The notes: generated from the sequence alone by a model not told the origin. DNA of 64,000 bases from Streptomyces toxytricini (GCF_014649915.1 NZ_BMTY01000024.1:1-64000); one strand, 5' to 3'; shown: positions 35,506-44,914, counted from the stretch's first letter. A program made the numbers and translations.

Positions 35506-36053
35506 CCCGCCCGGCGGCGCGGAGGAGCCCGCGGCGACGGTGTCCGGCGGGTGGACCCCCGGGGCGATCCCGGGCGACGGGGCCGGGCCGGAGGAGTACG
35601 AGGACATCGAGCCCCGGTCCGCGCCCCGCGCCGCGGCCGATGCCACGCCTGCGCCCGCGCCCCGGTCCGACGTACCCGCGGTGCGGCCCTCTCTCCCGAC
35701 GGGCGGACGCCCGTGGTGGCCGACGGCACCAAGCGGCTGGCCGTATGGGACGTGACCGACCCGGCGAAGGCCCGCGTGACCGGGACCATCGACATCCCTG
35801 CCGGTGGGGGCGGCGCGTTCTTCAGCGAGGACGGCGACGTCGTGCGCTCCGGCCGCCTCGGCCGGCGGCTGACCGGGCCCGGCAAGGGCGAAGCGGTCGG
35901 CGAACTCCCGCTGCCCAAGGGAGCGTCAGCCAGGTGGCCCGAACCGCGACCGATCCGAAGGCCGCCGCCTGCGCGGCGACCGGAGGAGACTCACCCGGGC
36001 CGAACTCCGGTCACGCGCCCCCGTGCCACCTGGACCCGGCATGTCCGACATAA
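35506..36053 (+). pseudogene. WD40-repeat protein tail
   Basis: From about 35680 a plus frame has ALSPDGRTPVVADGTKRLAV, WDVTDPAKARVTGTID and FFSEDGDVVRSG, the blade pattern of actinobacterial WD40 proteins. In another frame the end ACAATGG, LTRAELRSR and PGMSDI follows the usual CAxxGGxLTxxEW C-terminus. It is joined directly to the RHS fragment and has no start. Confidence 0.6.
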
Positions 36054-36120
36054 CGGCGGGATGTTCCCGGCCCCGGCATCGGAACACCTCGCGATGAGCG
36101 GGATGGCACGGGACCAGTGG

Positions 36121-36588
36121 TCAGCCCATCGGTATGACGGTGGGTTTCCCGGACCGCTGCAGTGCGTGCGCAGCCCGCGGATCGGCGTTCATGGCTGCGA
36201 CCCATCCGTTGTAGAAGGCCGTGCCTGCTTCCGCACTCCGACCCGAGCGGACTTCGAACGAGGCGAATGCCCAGATCTCGCAGACCAGAATGAATTCCTG
36301 TGCGGTCGTGTCACGAAGAGCAGCGGCGCATGCTTTGGACCAGCGCGGATCGTTGGGAGCGAGGCTTTCGCCGACGAAGGACCGCAGGTCGCGATGTGAC
36401 GTCTGGTATTGCTTGAAAACCCTGCGGGTGAACTGCCCCTCCACGAAAGATAAGGCGAAGGGGGAATTTACCCACATCCAGCTCCACCCCGGCCCGGTGT
36501 TTCCGTACTGCGATTCCGGATAGTCGTCGTTTGAAATCACTGTCCTGAACCCAGAGGGGCCGTCCATGGGGGCGTTCAGCTTGAGCAT
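36121..36588 (-). CDS. hypothetical protein, AT-richer than surroundings
   Basis: A 155-residue protein with no known family. It has a Trp/Tyr-rich N-terminal half (NDDYPESQYGNTGPGWSWMW) and a helical middle (RWSKACAAALRDTTAQEFIL). There are no signal peptide or membrane segments. AGGAGGGAAT precedes the ATG at 36588, a very strong ribosome binding site. The codon third positions are less GC-rich than in neighbouring genes, which suggests recent acquisition. It lies next to polymorphic-toxin debris, so an immunity-like or phage-derived role is possible but not shown. Confidence 0.75.
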   Translation of the reverse strand: MLKLNAPMDGPSGFRTVISNDDYPESQYGNTGPGWSWMWVNSPFALSFVEGQFTRRVFKQYQTSHRDLRSFVGESLAPNDPRWSKACAAALRDTTAQEFILVCEIWAFASFEVRSGRSAEAGTAFYNGWVAAMNADPRAAHALQRSGKPTVIPMG

Positions 36589-36939
36589 ATTCCCTCCTGA
36601 TTTCGCCTTCTGGTGAGCTGTGGCGGGTACGCATGGCTCCCCACGTGCAACTCGTGATCCTTTGGCATTTTACCGGGGTGAGCCGCTCCAGGTGCCGTCC
36701 ATGAAACACCTTTCCGGGTTACCGCATATGCCCGTAGCGGAAGATCAGGATCCGGATCAGCCGTGTGCCGTGCAGCGATCGGTGGGACTTTCGGTGCGTT
36801 GGGGCAGAATTGGGGCAGGGGACGGTGGGAGCCCGAGGTGCCGGGAAGGCAATTTCCCCGGCGTTCGCGACGGGTCCTGGGGATAATGCGGCAAGCCGGC
36901 AGCCGCTGGCGGCATGCAGTCGGGCAAGGGGGAGCCGCT
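36589..36939. other. intergenic, likely promoter region
   Basis: No gene seen. It lies between the divergent gene at 36588 and the STAND operon and must hold promoters for both. An AT-richer segment is present at about 36660-36760. Confidence 0.4.
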
Positions 36940-37275
36940 ATGTCCCAGGGGTGGAAGATCGCGGTGATCGTGCCGGCGGTGGCCGCGGTCCTGTCCACTC
37001 CCCTGCTGTGGCTGCTCGACGGGCCCAATGCGGGGCAGTTGGCCGGGGCGACCGTCCAGGCCGCCGCCGGCATCGCCGCCCTGGTCTGGGCGCTGTTCCA
37101 GCGCCCGTCCTCTGCCGGACCGGCAGACAGGGCCACGCGGACCGGGAACGCCGACCGGGGCGGCGTCACCGGCATCCGGCGGCCTGGCGGCCGGGGCCGC
37201 GGCTCGGCCAGGGCCGACCGGACCGGGGAGGCCACCGGCAAGAACTCCGTCTCCGGCATCGACTACTCGAACTAG
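36940..37275 (+). CDS. small membrane protein paired with STAND protein
   Basis: A 111-residue protein with two hydrophobic segments: IAVIVPAVAAVLSTPLLWLL (7-26) and GATVQAAAGIAALVWALFQ (36-54). A soluble Gly/Arg/Thr-rich tail carries two copies of a motif: RTGNADRGGVTGIR at 67-80 and DRTGEATGKNSVSGID at 93-108. The next gene, 10 bp on, begins with the same two-copy motif. By analogy with NLR-effector pairs, where effector tails and NLR N-termini share an amyloid-type adaptor motif, this could be a membrane-acting effector. That is inference. AAGGGGGAGCCGCT precedes the ATG; longer starts lack a ribosome binding site. Confidence 0.72.
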   Translation: MSQGWKIAVIVPAVAAVLSTPLLWLLDGPNAGQLAGATVQAAAGIAALVWALFQRPSSAGPADRATRTGNADRGGVTGIRRPGGRGRGSARADRTGEATGKNSVSGIDYSN

Positions 37276-37285
37276 GCCCGCACCC

Positions 37286-40200
37286 ATGGTGAAAGCATCG
37301 TCGCGCAGGGCGCGGGGCAAGGTCCCCGGGCTGTCGGTGGCCGTGGCGGACACCGGCAGCGCCGAGGCCGCCGACGAGACGGCCGTGACCGGCTACCGGG
37401 GGCCCGTCCGTCAAGGCGGCGGCCCGGACTCTGTGCGCCTGTCCCGCACCGGCGACGTCACGGCCAGCGGCGGCAGTACCGCCATCAGCGGCTACGTCCA
37501 CACGCTGACCGTGCAGCGCACCCCGCGGGAGCCGGCCTCCTGGCCGCACCAGGTCGGCGTGGTGCCCTCCGCGGCGCGGTCCTTCCGCCACCGTGCCGAG
37601 GCGGACCGGCTGCGGGCAGCGGTGGCCGGCGGGGGGACCGCGGTGCTCTGCCAGGTGCTCACCGGGATGGGCGGGGTCGGCAAGACCCAGCTCGCCGCCG
37701 ACCACGCCCGCTCCGCCTGGGACGAAGGCGCCCTGGACGTCCTGGTCTGGGTCACGGCGAGCGCCCGGTCGCCCGTGGTGAGTGCGTACGCCCAGGCCGG
37801 AGCCGAACTGTGCCGGGCCGATCCCGACGATCCCGAACGGGCCGCGAAGGAGTTCCTGGCCTGGCTGGCCCCCAAGCCCGGGCAGCGGCCCTGCCGGTGG
37901 CTGATCGTCCTCGACGACCTCGCCGACCCCAACGACCTCGTCATCCACCCCGACGACCCCGCCCGCCGCTACAGCCTCTGGCCGCCGGCCAGCCCGTACG
38001 GGCGGGTGCTGCTCACCACCCGACGCCGCGATGCCGCCCTGTTCGGGCAAGGCCGCCGCCGGATCGAGGTGGGCGTGTTCAACCCCCCTGAATCCCTCGC
38101 CTACCTCACCGCATCGTTGGACGCCCAGGACCGCAGCGAGCCCGCCGAGCAGCTCACCGCCCTCGCTTGCGACCTCGGACACCTGCCCCTGGCCCTGGCC
38201 CAGGCAGCCGCCTACCTCGTCGACTCAGGACAGAGCGCAGCCGCCTACCGAAAGCTGCTGGCCGACCGGGCGACCAGGCTCACCGACCTCGCGCCCGACG
38301 CCCTGCCCGACGACCACGCCGCCACCCTCGCCGCCGCCTGGTCCCTCTCCATCGACCGCGCAGACACACTCCGGCCCGCCGGCCTGGCCCGCCCCATGCT
38401 CCACCTGGCCGCCTTCCTCGACGCCAACGGCATCCCCCACGACGTCCTGACGAGCCCGGAAGCCCGCGGCTACCTTGCCGCACACCGCACCGCCGCCGGC
38501 CCTGAGCGAACGCGGCGACCCAGGTGGTGGCCGCGGAAGCGGCAGCGCCCCGCCGCGCCCGTCACCCCCGAGGAGGCGTTCGGCGCTCTCCGGGCCCTGG
38601 ACCGGCTCAGCCTCGTCGACCACACACCGGGCGCCCCTCACCAGGCCGTCCGCGCCCACCAGCTCATCCAGCGCGCCGCCCGCGACACCCTCACCCCCGG
38701 CCGGCACGACCGGACCGCGCGGGCCGCCGCCGACGCCCTCGAAGCCGCCTGGCCCGACGTCGAACGCGACGCCGATCTCGCGCAGTCCCTGCGCGCCAAC
38801 ACCGATGCGCTCATGCGCCACGCCGCAGATGCCCTGTACCAGCCGGACGCACACGCGCTGCTGTTCCGCCTGGGCCGCAGCCTCGGCGAAGCCGGCCAAG
38901 TCGCCGCCGCCATCGACCATTTCGAGTGCCTCGCCGACATCACCGCCCACCGCCTCGGCCCCGACCACCCCGGAACCCTCACCACCCGCAACAACCTCGC
39001 CTCCTGGAGAGGGGAGGCGGGGGACGCGACGGGAGCGGCGCAAGCCTTCGCCGAGCTCCTCGCCGACCGGGTCCGGGTGCTGGGCCCCGACCACCCCGAC
39101 ACCCTGACCACCCGCAACAACCTCGCCTCCTGGAGAGGGGAGGCGGGGGACGCGACGGGAGCGGCACAGGCCTTCTCCGAGCTCTTCGCCGACCAGCTGC
39201 GGGTCCTCGGCTCCGACCACCCCAGGACCCTCAACACCCGCAACAACCTCGCCTACTGGAGAGGGGAGGCGGGGGACGCGACGGGAGCGGCGCAAGCCTT
39301 CGCGGAACTGTTGGCCGACCAGGTCCGGGTGCTCGGCCCCGACCACCCCAAAACCCTCACCACCCGAGGCAACCTCGCTTCCTGGAGGGGGGAGGCGGGG
39401 GACGCGGCGGGAGCGGCGCAAGCCTTCGCCGAGCTCCTCGCCGACCGGGTCCGGGTGCTGGGCCCCGACCACCCCGACACCCTCACCACCCGAAACAACC
39501 TCGCTACCCGCAGGGAGAAGGCGGGGGATGCGGTGGGGGCGGCGCGGGCGTTTGCCGAGCTCCTCGCCGACCAGGTCCGGGTCCTCGGCCCCGACCACCC
39601 CGACACCCTCACCACCCGAAACAACCTCGCCTCCTGCAAAGGGGAGGCGGGGGATGCGGTGGGGGCGGCGCGGGCGTTTGCCGAGCTCCTCGCCGACCAG
39701 GTCCGGGTCCTCGGCCCCGACCACCCCGACACCCTCACCACCCGAGGCAACCTCGCTTCGTGGAGAGGGGAGGCGGGGGACGCGACGGGAGCGGCACAAG
39801 CCTTCGCCGAGCTCTCGGCCGACCAGGTGCGGGTGCTGGGCCCCGACCACCCCAGGACCCTTACCAGCCGTAACAACCTCGCCTACTGGAGAGGGGAGGC
39901 GGGGGACGCGACGGGAGCGGCACAAGCCTTCACGGAGGTGTTGGCCGACCAGGTGCGGGTGCTGGGCCCCGACCACCCCGACACCCTTGCCACCCGAAAC
40001 AACCTCGCCTCCTGGAGAGCGGAGGCGGGGGATGCAGTGGGGGCGGCGCAGTCCTTCGCCGAGCTCCTCGCCGACCAGGCCCGGGTCCTCGGCTTCGACC
40101 ACCCCAGAACCTTCACCACCCGAAACAACCTCGCTTCCTGGAGAGGTGAGGCGGGGGACGCGACGGGAGCGGCACAGGCGTTCGCCGAGCTGTTGGCCGA

Positions 40201-40441
40201 CCAGGTGCGGGTGCTGGGCCCCGGCCACCCCGACACCCTCACCACCCGAAACAACCTCGCCTACTGGAGAGGTGAGGCGGGGGACGCGACGGGAGCGGCA
40301 CGGGCCTTCGCCGAGCTCTTGGCCGACCAGGTGCGGGCCCTCGGCCCCGACCACCCCAGAACCCTTACCACCCGAAACAACCTCGCCTACTGGCAGGAGC
40401 GGGCGGGGGATGTGGCGGGCGCGGCGGATGGTCGCCCGTGA
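37286..40441 (+). CDS. NB-ARC/STAND ATPase with TPR repeats (NLR-like)
   Basis: A 1051-residue STAND protein. Residues 22-70 hold two motif copies (DTGSAEAADETAVTGYR; SRTGDVTASGGSTAISGY) like those in the preceding protein. The NB-ARC module follows: Walker A GMGGVGKT near 127-134, Walker B LIVLDD near 205-210, sensor-like VLLTTRRRD near 243, GHLPLA near 299, and a winged helix near 370. From about residue 558 there are 11 full and one partial 42-residue TPR units of the kinesin-light-chain type. Known STAND proteins act as sensors in which TPR repeats recognise a trigger and NB-ARC oligomerises. A defence or signalling role is inferred. Confidence 0.85.
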   Translation: MVKASSRRARGKVPGLSVAVADTGSAEAADETAVTGYRGPVRQGGGPDSVRLSRTGDVTASGGSTAISGYVHTLTVQRTPREPASWPHQVGVVPSAARSFRHRAEADRLRAAVAGGGTAVLCQVLTGMGGVGKTQLAADHARSAWDEGALDVLVWVTASARSPVVSAYAQAGAELCRADPDDPERAAKEFLAWLAPKPGQRPCRWLIVLDDLADPNDLVIHPDDPARRYSLWPPASPYGRVLLTTRRRDAALFGQGRRRIEVGVFNPPESLAYLTASLDAQDRSEPAEQLTALACDLGHLPLALAQAAAYLVDSGQSAAAYRKLLADRATRLTDLAPDALPDDHAATLAAAWSLSIDRADTLRPAGLARPMLHLAAFLDANGIPHDVLTSPEARGYLAAHRTAAGPERTRRPRWWPRKRQRPAAPVTPEEAFGALRALDRLSLVDHTPGAPHQAVRAHQLIQRAARDTLTPGRHDRTARAAADALEAAWPDVERDADLAQSLRANTDALMRHAADALYQPDAHALLFRLGRSLGEAGQVAAAIDHFECLADITAHRLGPDHPGTLTTRNNLASWRGEAGDATGAAQAFAELLADRVRVLGPDHPDTLTTRNNLASWRGEAGDATGAAQAFSELFADQLRVLGSDHPRTLNTRNNLAYWRGEAGDATGAAQAFAELLADQVRVLGPDHPKTLTTRGNLASWRGEAGDAAGAAQAFAELLADRVRVLGPDHPDTLTTRNNLATRREKAGDAVGAARAFAELLADQVRVLGPDHPDTLTTRNNLASCKGEAGDAVGAARAFAELLADQVRVLGPDHPDTLTTRGNLASWRGEAGDATGAAQAFAELSADQVRVLGPDHPRTLTSRNNLAYWRGEAGDATGAAQAFTEVLADQVRVLGPDHPDTLATRNNLASWRAEAGDAVGAAQSFAELLADQARVLGFDHPRTFTTRNNLASWRGEAGDATGAAQAFAELLADQVRVLGPGHPDTLTTRNNLAYWRGEAGDATGAARAFAELLADQVRALGPDHPRTLTTRNNLAYWQERAGDVAGAADGRP
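38957..40438 (+). repeat. 126-bp tandem repeat, 11 full copies plus one partial
   Basis: The unit codes for GPDHPxTLTTRNNLASWRGE and onward to ADQVRVL, 42 residues. The copies follow one another with exact 126-bp spacing from 38957, with the partial 12th from 40343. Neighbouring units are almost identical at the DNA level, so the array expanded recently and may vary between strains. Confidence 0.92.
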
Positions 40442-40897
40442 AGGCACTGGATCGCTTCTTTCATCCGCGGCGCTACCCACCCGGCTGCCGGTGGCTGCAG
40501 CTGTTGCAAGCTCCTGTCTCCAGGCAGGCGAAACGCTTCACAGGCATCGCCTTCCCGGACGGCTGCGGCCGCTCATGCGAGGGCCGTCGGCGCTCAGTCC
40601 TGAACGCGCGCCTCTTTCGGCAGGGTCCGCCTATTAGTGCTTCGTTAGGTTCTCGGTCTGGTTCTGTTGCGGGGCAGGCGTCGGCCGCAGGTGGTGCAGG
40701 TGCCGGTCCAGCCGGAGGCCAGGGGAACGTGCCGTGCTCTCGACCGCGTCACGGCTGCCCGGCACAGCACGGGCCCGGTACCCGCACGTCGTCGTCCGGT
40801 GTCGGGTCCGAGGCGTCCGCCGGCGCGGGCCGGGCCACCAGGTTCCCCACATGTCGCACGCACTGCGGCAGCGTCGGCCCACAGGAGCCGGAGGCCG
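40442..40897 (-). other. no intact gene; zinc-ribbon-like scrap
   Basis: A minus frame near 40645-40710 has TCTTCGRRLPRNRT, the first half of a CxxC zinc-ribbon motif seen at the start of small actinobacterial proteins. The matching second CxxC is absent. The rest of the stretch shows nothing. Confidence 0.4.
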
Positions 40898-41578
40898 TCA
40901 GACCGCGACGAGTTCCTCCGCGAGGAATTCCTCCACGAACTTCCGTGCCCGACGGTCGAAATCGGTGTACTGCGCCTCCCGCTCGGCGCCGGTGACCGCT
41001 TCGCCGACCAGTAGATTGCCCTCGGCGTCGATGCGCTGCGGTCGCTCCTCCGCGTCCAGGAGCAGGCCTACGGTGGAGCGGGAGAAGCCGCAGTAGTAGG
41101 CGATGCCGTCGCTCAGGCCGGCCTCGAGGGAGGACTGCATCGACTCCACGACCGGGTCGTCGGCGGTGGCGCCGGCCAGGGCCAGCCACAGCATGCGCTT
41201 GCCTGCCAGGCGGGGCTTGCTGCGGCCGTAGGCGAACCCGTAGTTCCATACGCGGTCGATCCATCCCTTGAGGACGGCGGGCACGCTCTGCCAGTACACC
41301 GGGAAGACGGCGACGACGACATCGGCGTCGAGGATCCGCCGCATATGGGCCTGCGTCTGGGCCGAGTACGGCTTCTCCCGGTTGCCCCAGTCCGGCTGGT
41401 CCTCCACGTTCATCCGCGGGTCGAAGCCCTCGGCGTGCAGGTCGAGCAGGTCGATGCGGTATCCGGCGGCCTCGAGCCGGGCAGCCGCGCGGCGGGCGGT
41501 GTGGGCGGTGAGGGAGTCGCTGCGATGGTGCGCGACGACCACGAGGGCTGTCCTGGCGTCGATGTTGTGCTGCGGCAC
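40898..41578 (-). CDS. flavodoxin-fold NAD(P)H dehydrogenase (quinone)
   Basis: A 226-residue Kef/MdaB-type quinone oxidoreductase. Seen: TALVVVAHHRSDSLTAHTAR near the FMN phosphate loop, YRIDLLDLHAEGFDPRM, DADVVVAVFPVYWQSVPAVL with the PxYW flavin motif, and KGWIDRVWNYGFAYG. It uses NAD(P)H and FMN to reduce quinones or nitro compounds in the cytoplasm. The GTG at 41578 follows GGGAGACACC. It is divergent from an AraC regulator with 111 bp between starts. Confidence 0.9.
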   Translation of the reverse strand: MPQHNIDARTALVVVAHHRSDSLTAHTARRAAARLEAAGYRIDLLDLHAEGFDPRMNVEDQPDWGNREKPYSAQTQAHMRRILDADVVVAVFPVYWQSVPAVLKGWIDRVWNYGFAYGRSKPRLAGKRMLWLALAGATADDPVVESMQSSLEAGLSDGIAYYCGFSRSTVGLLLDAEERPQRIDAEGNLLVGEAVTGAEREAQYTDFDRRARKFVEEFLAEELVAV

Positions 41579-41689
41579 GGTGTCTCCCGAGGGCTCGATC
41601 TGTGCAGTGAGTCCAGTACAACCGCGGCACCCGTAGATGATCCATGGGAGAAACGCTCCAGGACATTGGAGATCGTCTACGCTTGCGCT

Positions 41690-42622
41690 GTGGATCCTCT
41701 GAGTTCGCTGCTGAGCGGCATCCGGGCCGAGGGCTCGGTCGTTACCCATGCCGTCCTGACGGCCCCGTGGAGTATCACCTTCGCCGACGCCGCTCCCCTC
41801 ACCATGATCAGCGTGCTGCGCGGGGGCGGCACGCTGCTGCTGTCCGACGGCACCGAGCGGGCGATCGGCCCGGGCGACACGGCCGTCGTCCAGGGCGGCC
41901 CCGCACGGTTCCGCCTGGCGGACGAGCCTGCCACCGTCCACCTCCCCCACACCGCGTACGAGATCAATTGCTTCACCGCGGACGCCGCGTGCACAGGGCA
42001 GGAACTCGACGGTATCCACTGGGGCAGCGGCCCGGAGGGAGCGACCGCGCTGATCGTGGGCGCCTACCGCGCCTCGGGGCACCGCCACGAACGGCTCCTG
42101 CGCGCCCTGCCGCCCGTCCTGGTCATCGCTGAGGACGCCGAGGTCTGCACCTGGCTGGAGAACGCCGCCGCCGACGCCGCCCGGCTCTCCGCCGGTTCCC
42201 AGGCGCTGATGGACCGGCTCCTCGACTGGGCTCTGGTCTGCACGCTGCGCAGCTGGTTCGACCGGGCGGGCGCCGACGCGCCCGGCTGGTACCGCGGCCT
42301 CGCCGACCCGGTCCTCGCCCCTGCCCTGCACGCTTTCCACGGGCGGCCCGCCGCGAGTTGGACGGTCGCGTCGCTGGCCGCTCACGCCGGCGTCTCCCGG
42401 GCACTGTTCGCCCGGCGCTTCACCAAGGTGATGGGCCGTCCGCCGCTCACCTACCTCACCGAATGTCGCATGGACGACGCCGAGGCGCTCCTGGCCGACA
42501 CCGACCTCAGCATCGCCCAGATCGCCAAGACCGTCGGCTACGCCGACGCCTTCGGCTTCAGTACCGCTTTCAAACGCCACAAGGGCCTCAGCCCCAGCGC
42601 GTTCCGCACCACGGCGGCGTGA
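41690..42622 (+). CDS. AraC-family regulator with cupin-like sensor
   Basis: A 310-residue regulator of the cupin_6/AraC type. The N-terminal cupin-like sensor (residues 5-185) has LLSDGTERAIGPGDTAVVQG. The C-terminal double helix-turn-helix (about 210-305) has SLAAHAGVSRALFARRFTKV, MGRPPLTYLTECRMDDAEAL and KTVGYADAFGFSTAFKRHKG. The GTG at 41690 has no ribosome binding site, and TACGCT seven bases upstream looks like a -10, so the message may be leaderless. It is divergent from the quinone reductase gene, its likely target. Confidence 0.9.
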   Translation: MDPLSSLLSGIRAEGSVVTHAVLTAPWSITFADAAPLTMISVLRGGGTLLLSDGTERAIGPGDTAVVQGGPARFRLADEPATVHLPHTAYEINCFTADAACTGQELDGIHWGSGPEGATALIVGAYRASGHRHERLLRALPPVLVIAEDAEVCTWLENAAADAARLSAGSQALMDRLLDWALVCTLRSWFDRAGADAPGWYRGLADPVLAPALHAFHGRPAASWTVASLAAHAGVSRALFARRFTKVMGRPPLTYLTECRMDDAEALLADTDLSIAQIAKTVGYADAFGFSTAFKRHKGLSPSAFRTTAA

Positions 42623-43141
42623 GTCACGGCACGCGGCCGCACCCGCCGCCGCGTCAGACAACGTCTTCGGTCCGTCCCGGTCGTCCAGGCCTGCGCAACA
42701 TCCAGCCGGGCCGCCGGTTCCTCGCCGACCTCGGCGAGACCTGTTGGGTGCTGTGGATGGGTCGTGAGAGCCGATCACGGCTGTGGCCTGGCCTGACCTG
42801 GCGCGTCGATCTCGACGAGATCCTCGCTGCGCCGAGTGTGCGGCAACTTCGCCGACCAAGCATGAGCCTGGAAGCGGACGACGACATCGCCGCCGGCGGA
42901 GCCCCACGGGCCCGTTGGACCCCCAGGCCGGGCCGAGGCTTCTTCGGAGGAACGCGTGAGCGCGACAGAGCGCGGTGGTTGGCCTCTCCGGCCAACCACA
43001 GTGTCAGGTACCGGCGGCCGCGGTTCCAGGACGCCGCCCGCATCGAGGGTGGCCTGCCGTGGCAGGTCGGCCCTGCTGACCGCCGATGATTGACGCATGT
43101 GGGCAGGGCAGGCCGGCCGGTGGTTTCTTCAGGGTGGGGCA
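42623..43141. other. no gene recognised
   Basis: Plus and minus frames are open but show shadow-like composition. One plus frame has LRNIQPGRRFLADLGETCWV, which is weakly protein-like but leads nowhere. Confidence 0.4.
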
Positions 43142-43999
43142 GTGATCGAGGTAGGACGGCAGGGCGCGTTCAGTGTGAACAGTGTCGGCGTGGAGCGCCG
43201 GCCATTCCCCTTGAGCTTCAGTGTCCGCGAGGCCGAGGGGCTGTGGCGGGTCTCCGCCGGTGCGGCCCAGGCGGGCGAGCTGGTCGACCTACTCGTGGCC
43301 GTGGCGAACGACGCGGTCGCAGTGGTGTCGCTGGAGACCAACTCCTACCTGGATGAGGACTGGCATCCGCTGCAGCCCGCGCTGATCGCGGCCGAGCTCG
43401 ACGTGCCGTGCACGGTCCACGACCTCGGAGACTGGGCCTCCGGCACGAACGGACTCGGGGAGGAGTTCCTGGTGCTGGATCGCGACCTCCTGCCCCGTCT
43501 GCTCGACGGCACCTGGTCGCCCTACGAACTGACTCTGATCGACGTGTCCGCCGATGTGACCCCGGAGCAGCTCGACGAGCTCGCCCTCGTGCTCGGCACG
43601 ACCGGCATCGATGAATCGCTCCTGAGCCGCCTGGGAGACTCCTGGGTCTGGTTCTCGGGCCACGACGACTGCTACATGATGTTGGAAACCCGCGACCCCG
43701 CCCTGCCCGCAGCGGTCCTGGCGCGGCTCCTGGCCCTGCTGGCCGGCTCCGCCCTCGCCGAACTCACCGAGGAGCCCTTCGCACGCGTTCCCGAGCCCGA
43801 GCCCTGGCTGCCCGAACAGCTGATCGGTACCGCCCCTCACTGGACGGGGGTCCTGTCCCACGTCGCTGAGGATCTGGTCGCCATCGGACTGGCTGCCCTG
43901 CCGGACCCGTGGCGGCTGGGCGTCCCGTTCCCGCAAGCAGACCTCACCGCCACGCTCGACGTACGACTGGGAACCTGGCGGATCACGCCTGCGGAGTAA
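43142..43999 (+). CDS. hypothetical protein
   Basis: A 285-residue acidic protein without a family I recognise. It starts VIEVGRQGAFSVNSVGVERR and contains ELTLIDVSADVTPEQLDEL, SWVWFSGHDDCYMMLETRD and several Leu/Asp-rich helices. It is cytoplasmic, with no membrane segment. The GTG at 43142 is favoured by GGGTGGGG upstream; an in-frame ATG at 43097 would add 15 residues but lacks a ribosome binding site. Confidence 0.75.
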   Translation: MIEVGRQGAFSVNSVGVERRPFPLSFSVREAEGLWRVSAGAAQAGELVDLLVAVANDAVAVVSLETNSYLDEDWHPLQPALIAAELDVPCTVHDLGDWASGTNGLGEEFLVLDRDLLPRLLDGTWSPYELTLIDVSADVTPEQLDELALVLGTTGIDESLLSRLGDSWVWFSGHDDCYMMLETRDPALPAAVLARLLALLAGSALAELTEEPFARVPEPEPWLPEQLIGTAPHWTGVLSHVAEDLVAIGLAALPDPWRLGVPFPQADLTATLDVRLGTWRITPAE

Positions 44000-44194
44000 C
44001 GCCAGGAGCCACCCCGTATCCACCCAATCCTTTCCACCATCCGGTCACCGGTCGGCTGTTCGCCGCCGCCCCGGCGCCAGGCCGCCCGGCCGCGGACGGC
44101 GGCCCGGTCGTCGGCCCTCGCCGCAATCCAGACCCTCACCGGCAGGGCAAGCCACAGGCCAACACCTGTGGTGTCCATGCCTCATCCACGAGAC

Positions 44195-44590
44195 GTCACG
44201 GGCGCGGCATCACCCTCGCCGCGGGGCTCGCCAGTGCGCTGGCGACGGCCACCAAGGAGACCGCCAGGAAGCAGAAGGACAGCCGGCCGAACCCCAGCCG
44301 ACCTTCGGCGTGGCCAGCCGCGAGGCCCACGGGTACGAGGAGCCGCTGAGCGGGATACGGGCCGTGAACTGCGCGACACCAGCGCCACCAGGACCTGCCC
44401 CGCTCCCGCGGCCGGCCACAGCCAGACCCCCACCGGCCCCGCGGTGCGCAGCACCTCGTCGTAGGTGCCGAGGATGCCGACCGGCACCGAGATGAAGGCG
44501 AACGAGATCGTGAACACCTGGAAGGAGCCGAGCGTCCGCTTCAGCTTCTTGTGATAACCCCCGTGTTCGACGGAACCGCTGCCGTCCGTT
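44195..44590 (-). pseudogene. amino-acid permease (APC) N-terminal fragment
   Basis: The minus frame has GYHKKLKRTLGSFQVFTISF and AFISVPVGILGTYDEVLRTA, then GPVGVWLWPAAGAGQVLVAL, the first two membrane segments of an APC-family amino-acid permease. After a shift near 44400 a second frame gives QFTARIPLSGSSYPWASRLA with PKVGWG, and a third seems to hold the next helix. It stops near 44195. Less than a quarter of the gene remains. Confidence 0.7.
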
Positions 44591-44914
44591 CCGCGCTCTC
44601 CGGATCCCTCGCGCCCTCCGCCACGCCGGGCACCTCGTCTCTCGTCGGCCGCTCGGATCGCGTGGGCAGCGGCAGTGCCCCGCCCAGTGTCATCCTTGCG
44701 ACCAGCCATATGGCGTGCCTGCCGGCCGACGCACACCACCAACCGCCCTGATGGGCGCGCCTCATCCAATGACCAACGGCACCAGCCGCGTGCGTGGACG
44801 CCGGCGGGTGGCAGTGCACTCTGAGCGACCCTGGCGGCGTCTGGCCGTTCCGAAGCCGCGGGGGCACCTCCGGGACAATGGCGGAACTGCCCGTCTGCGT
44901 GGGCGGCCTGTGCC
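44591..44914. other. no gene recognised
   Basis: Upstream region of the protein kinase gene. Nothing coding is seen in either strand. Confidence 0.4.

Noticed and set aside
38957..40438. CRISPR array
   Set aside because: The repeats have no spacers and are in-frame protein repeats; no cas genes are present.
38225..40480. 751-codon minus-strand frame with repeats
   Set aside because: Its repeats only mirror the TPR array of the STAND gene on the plus strand.
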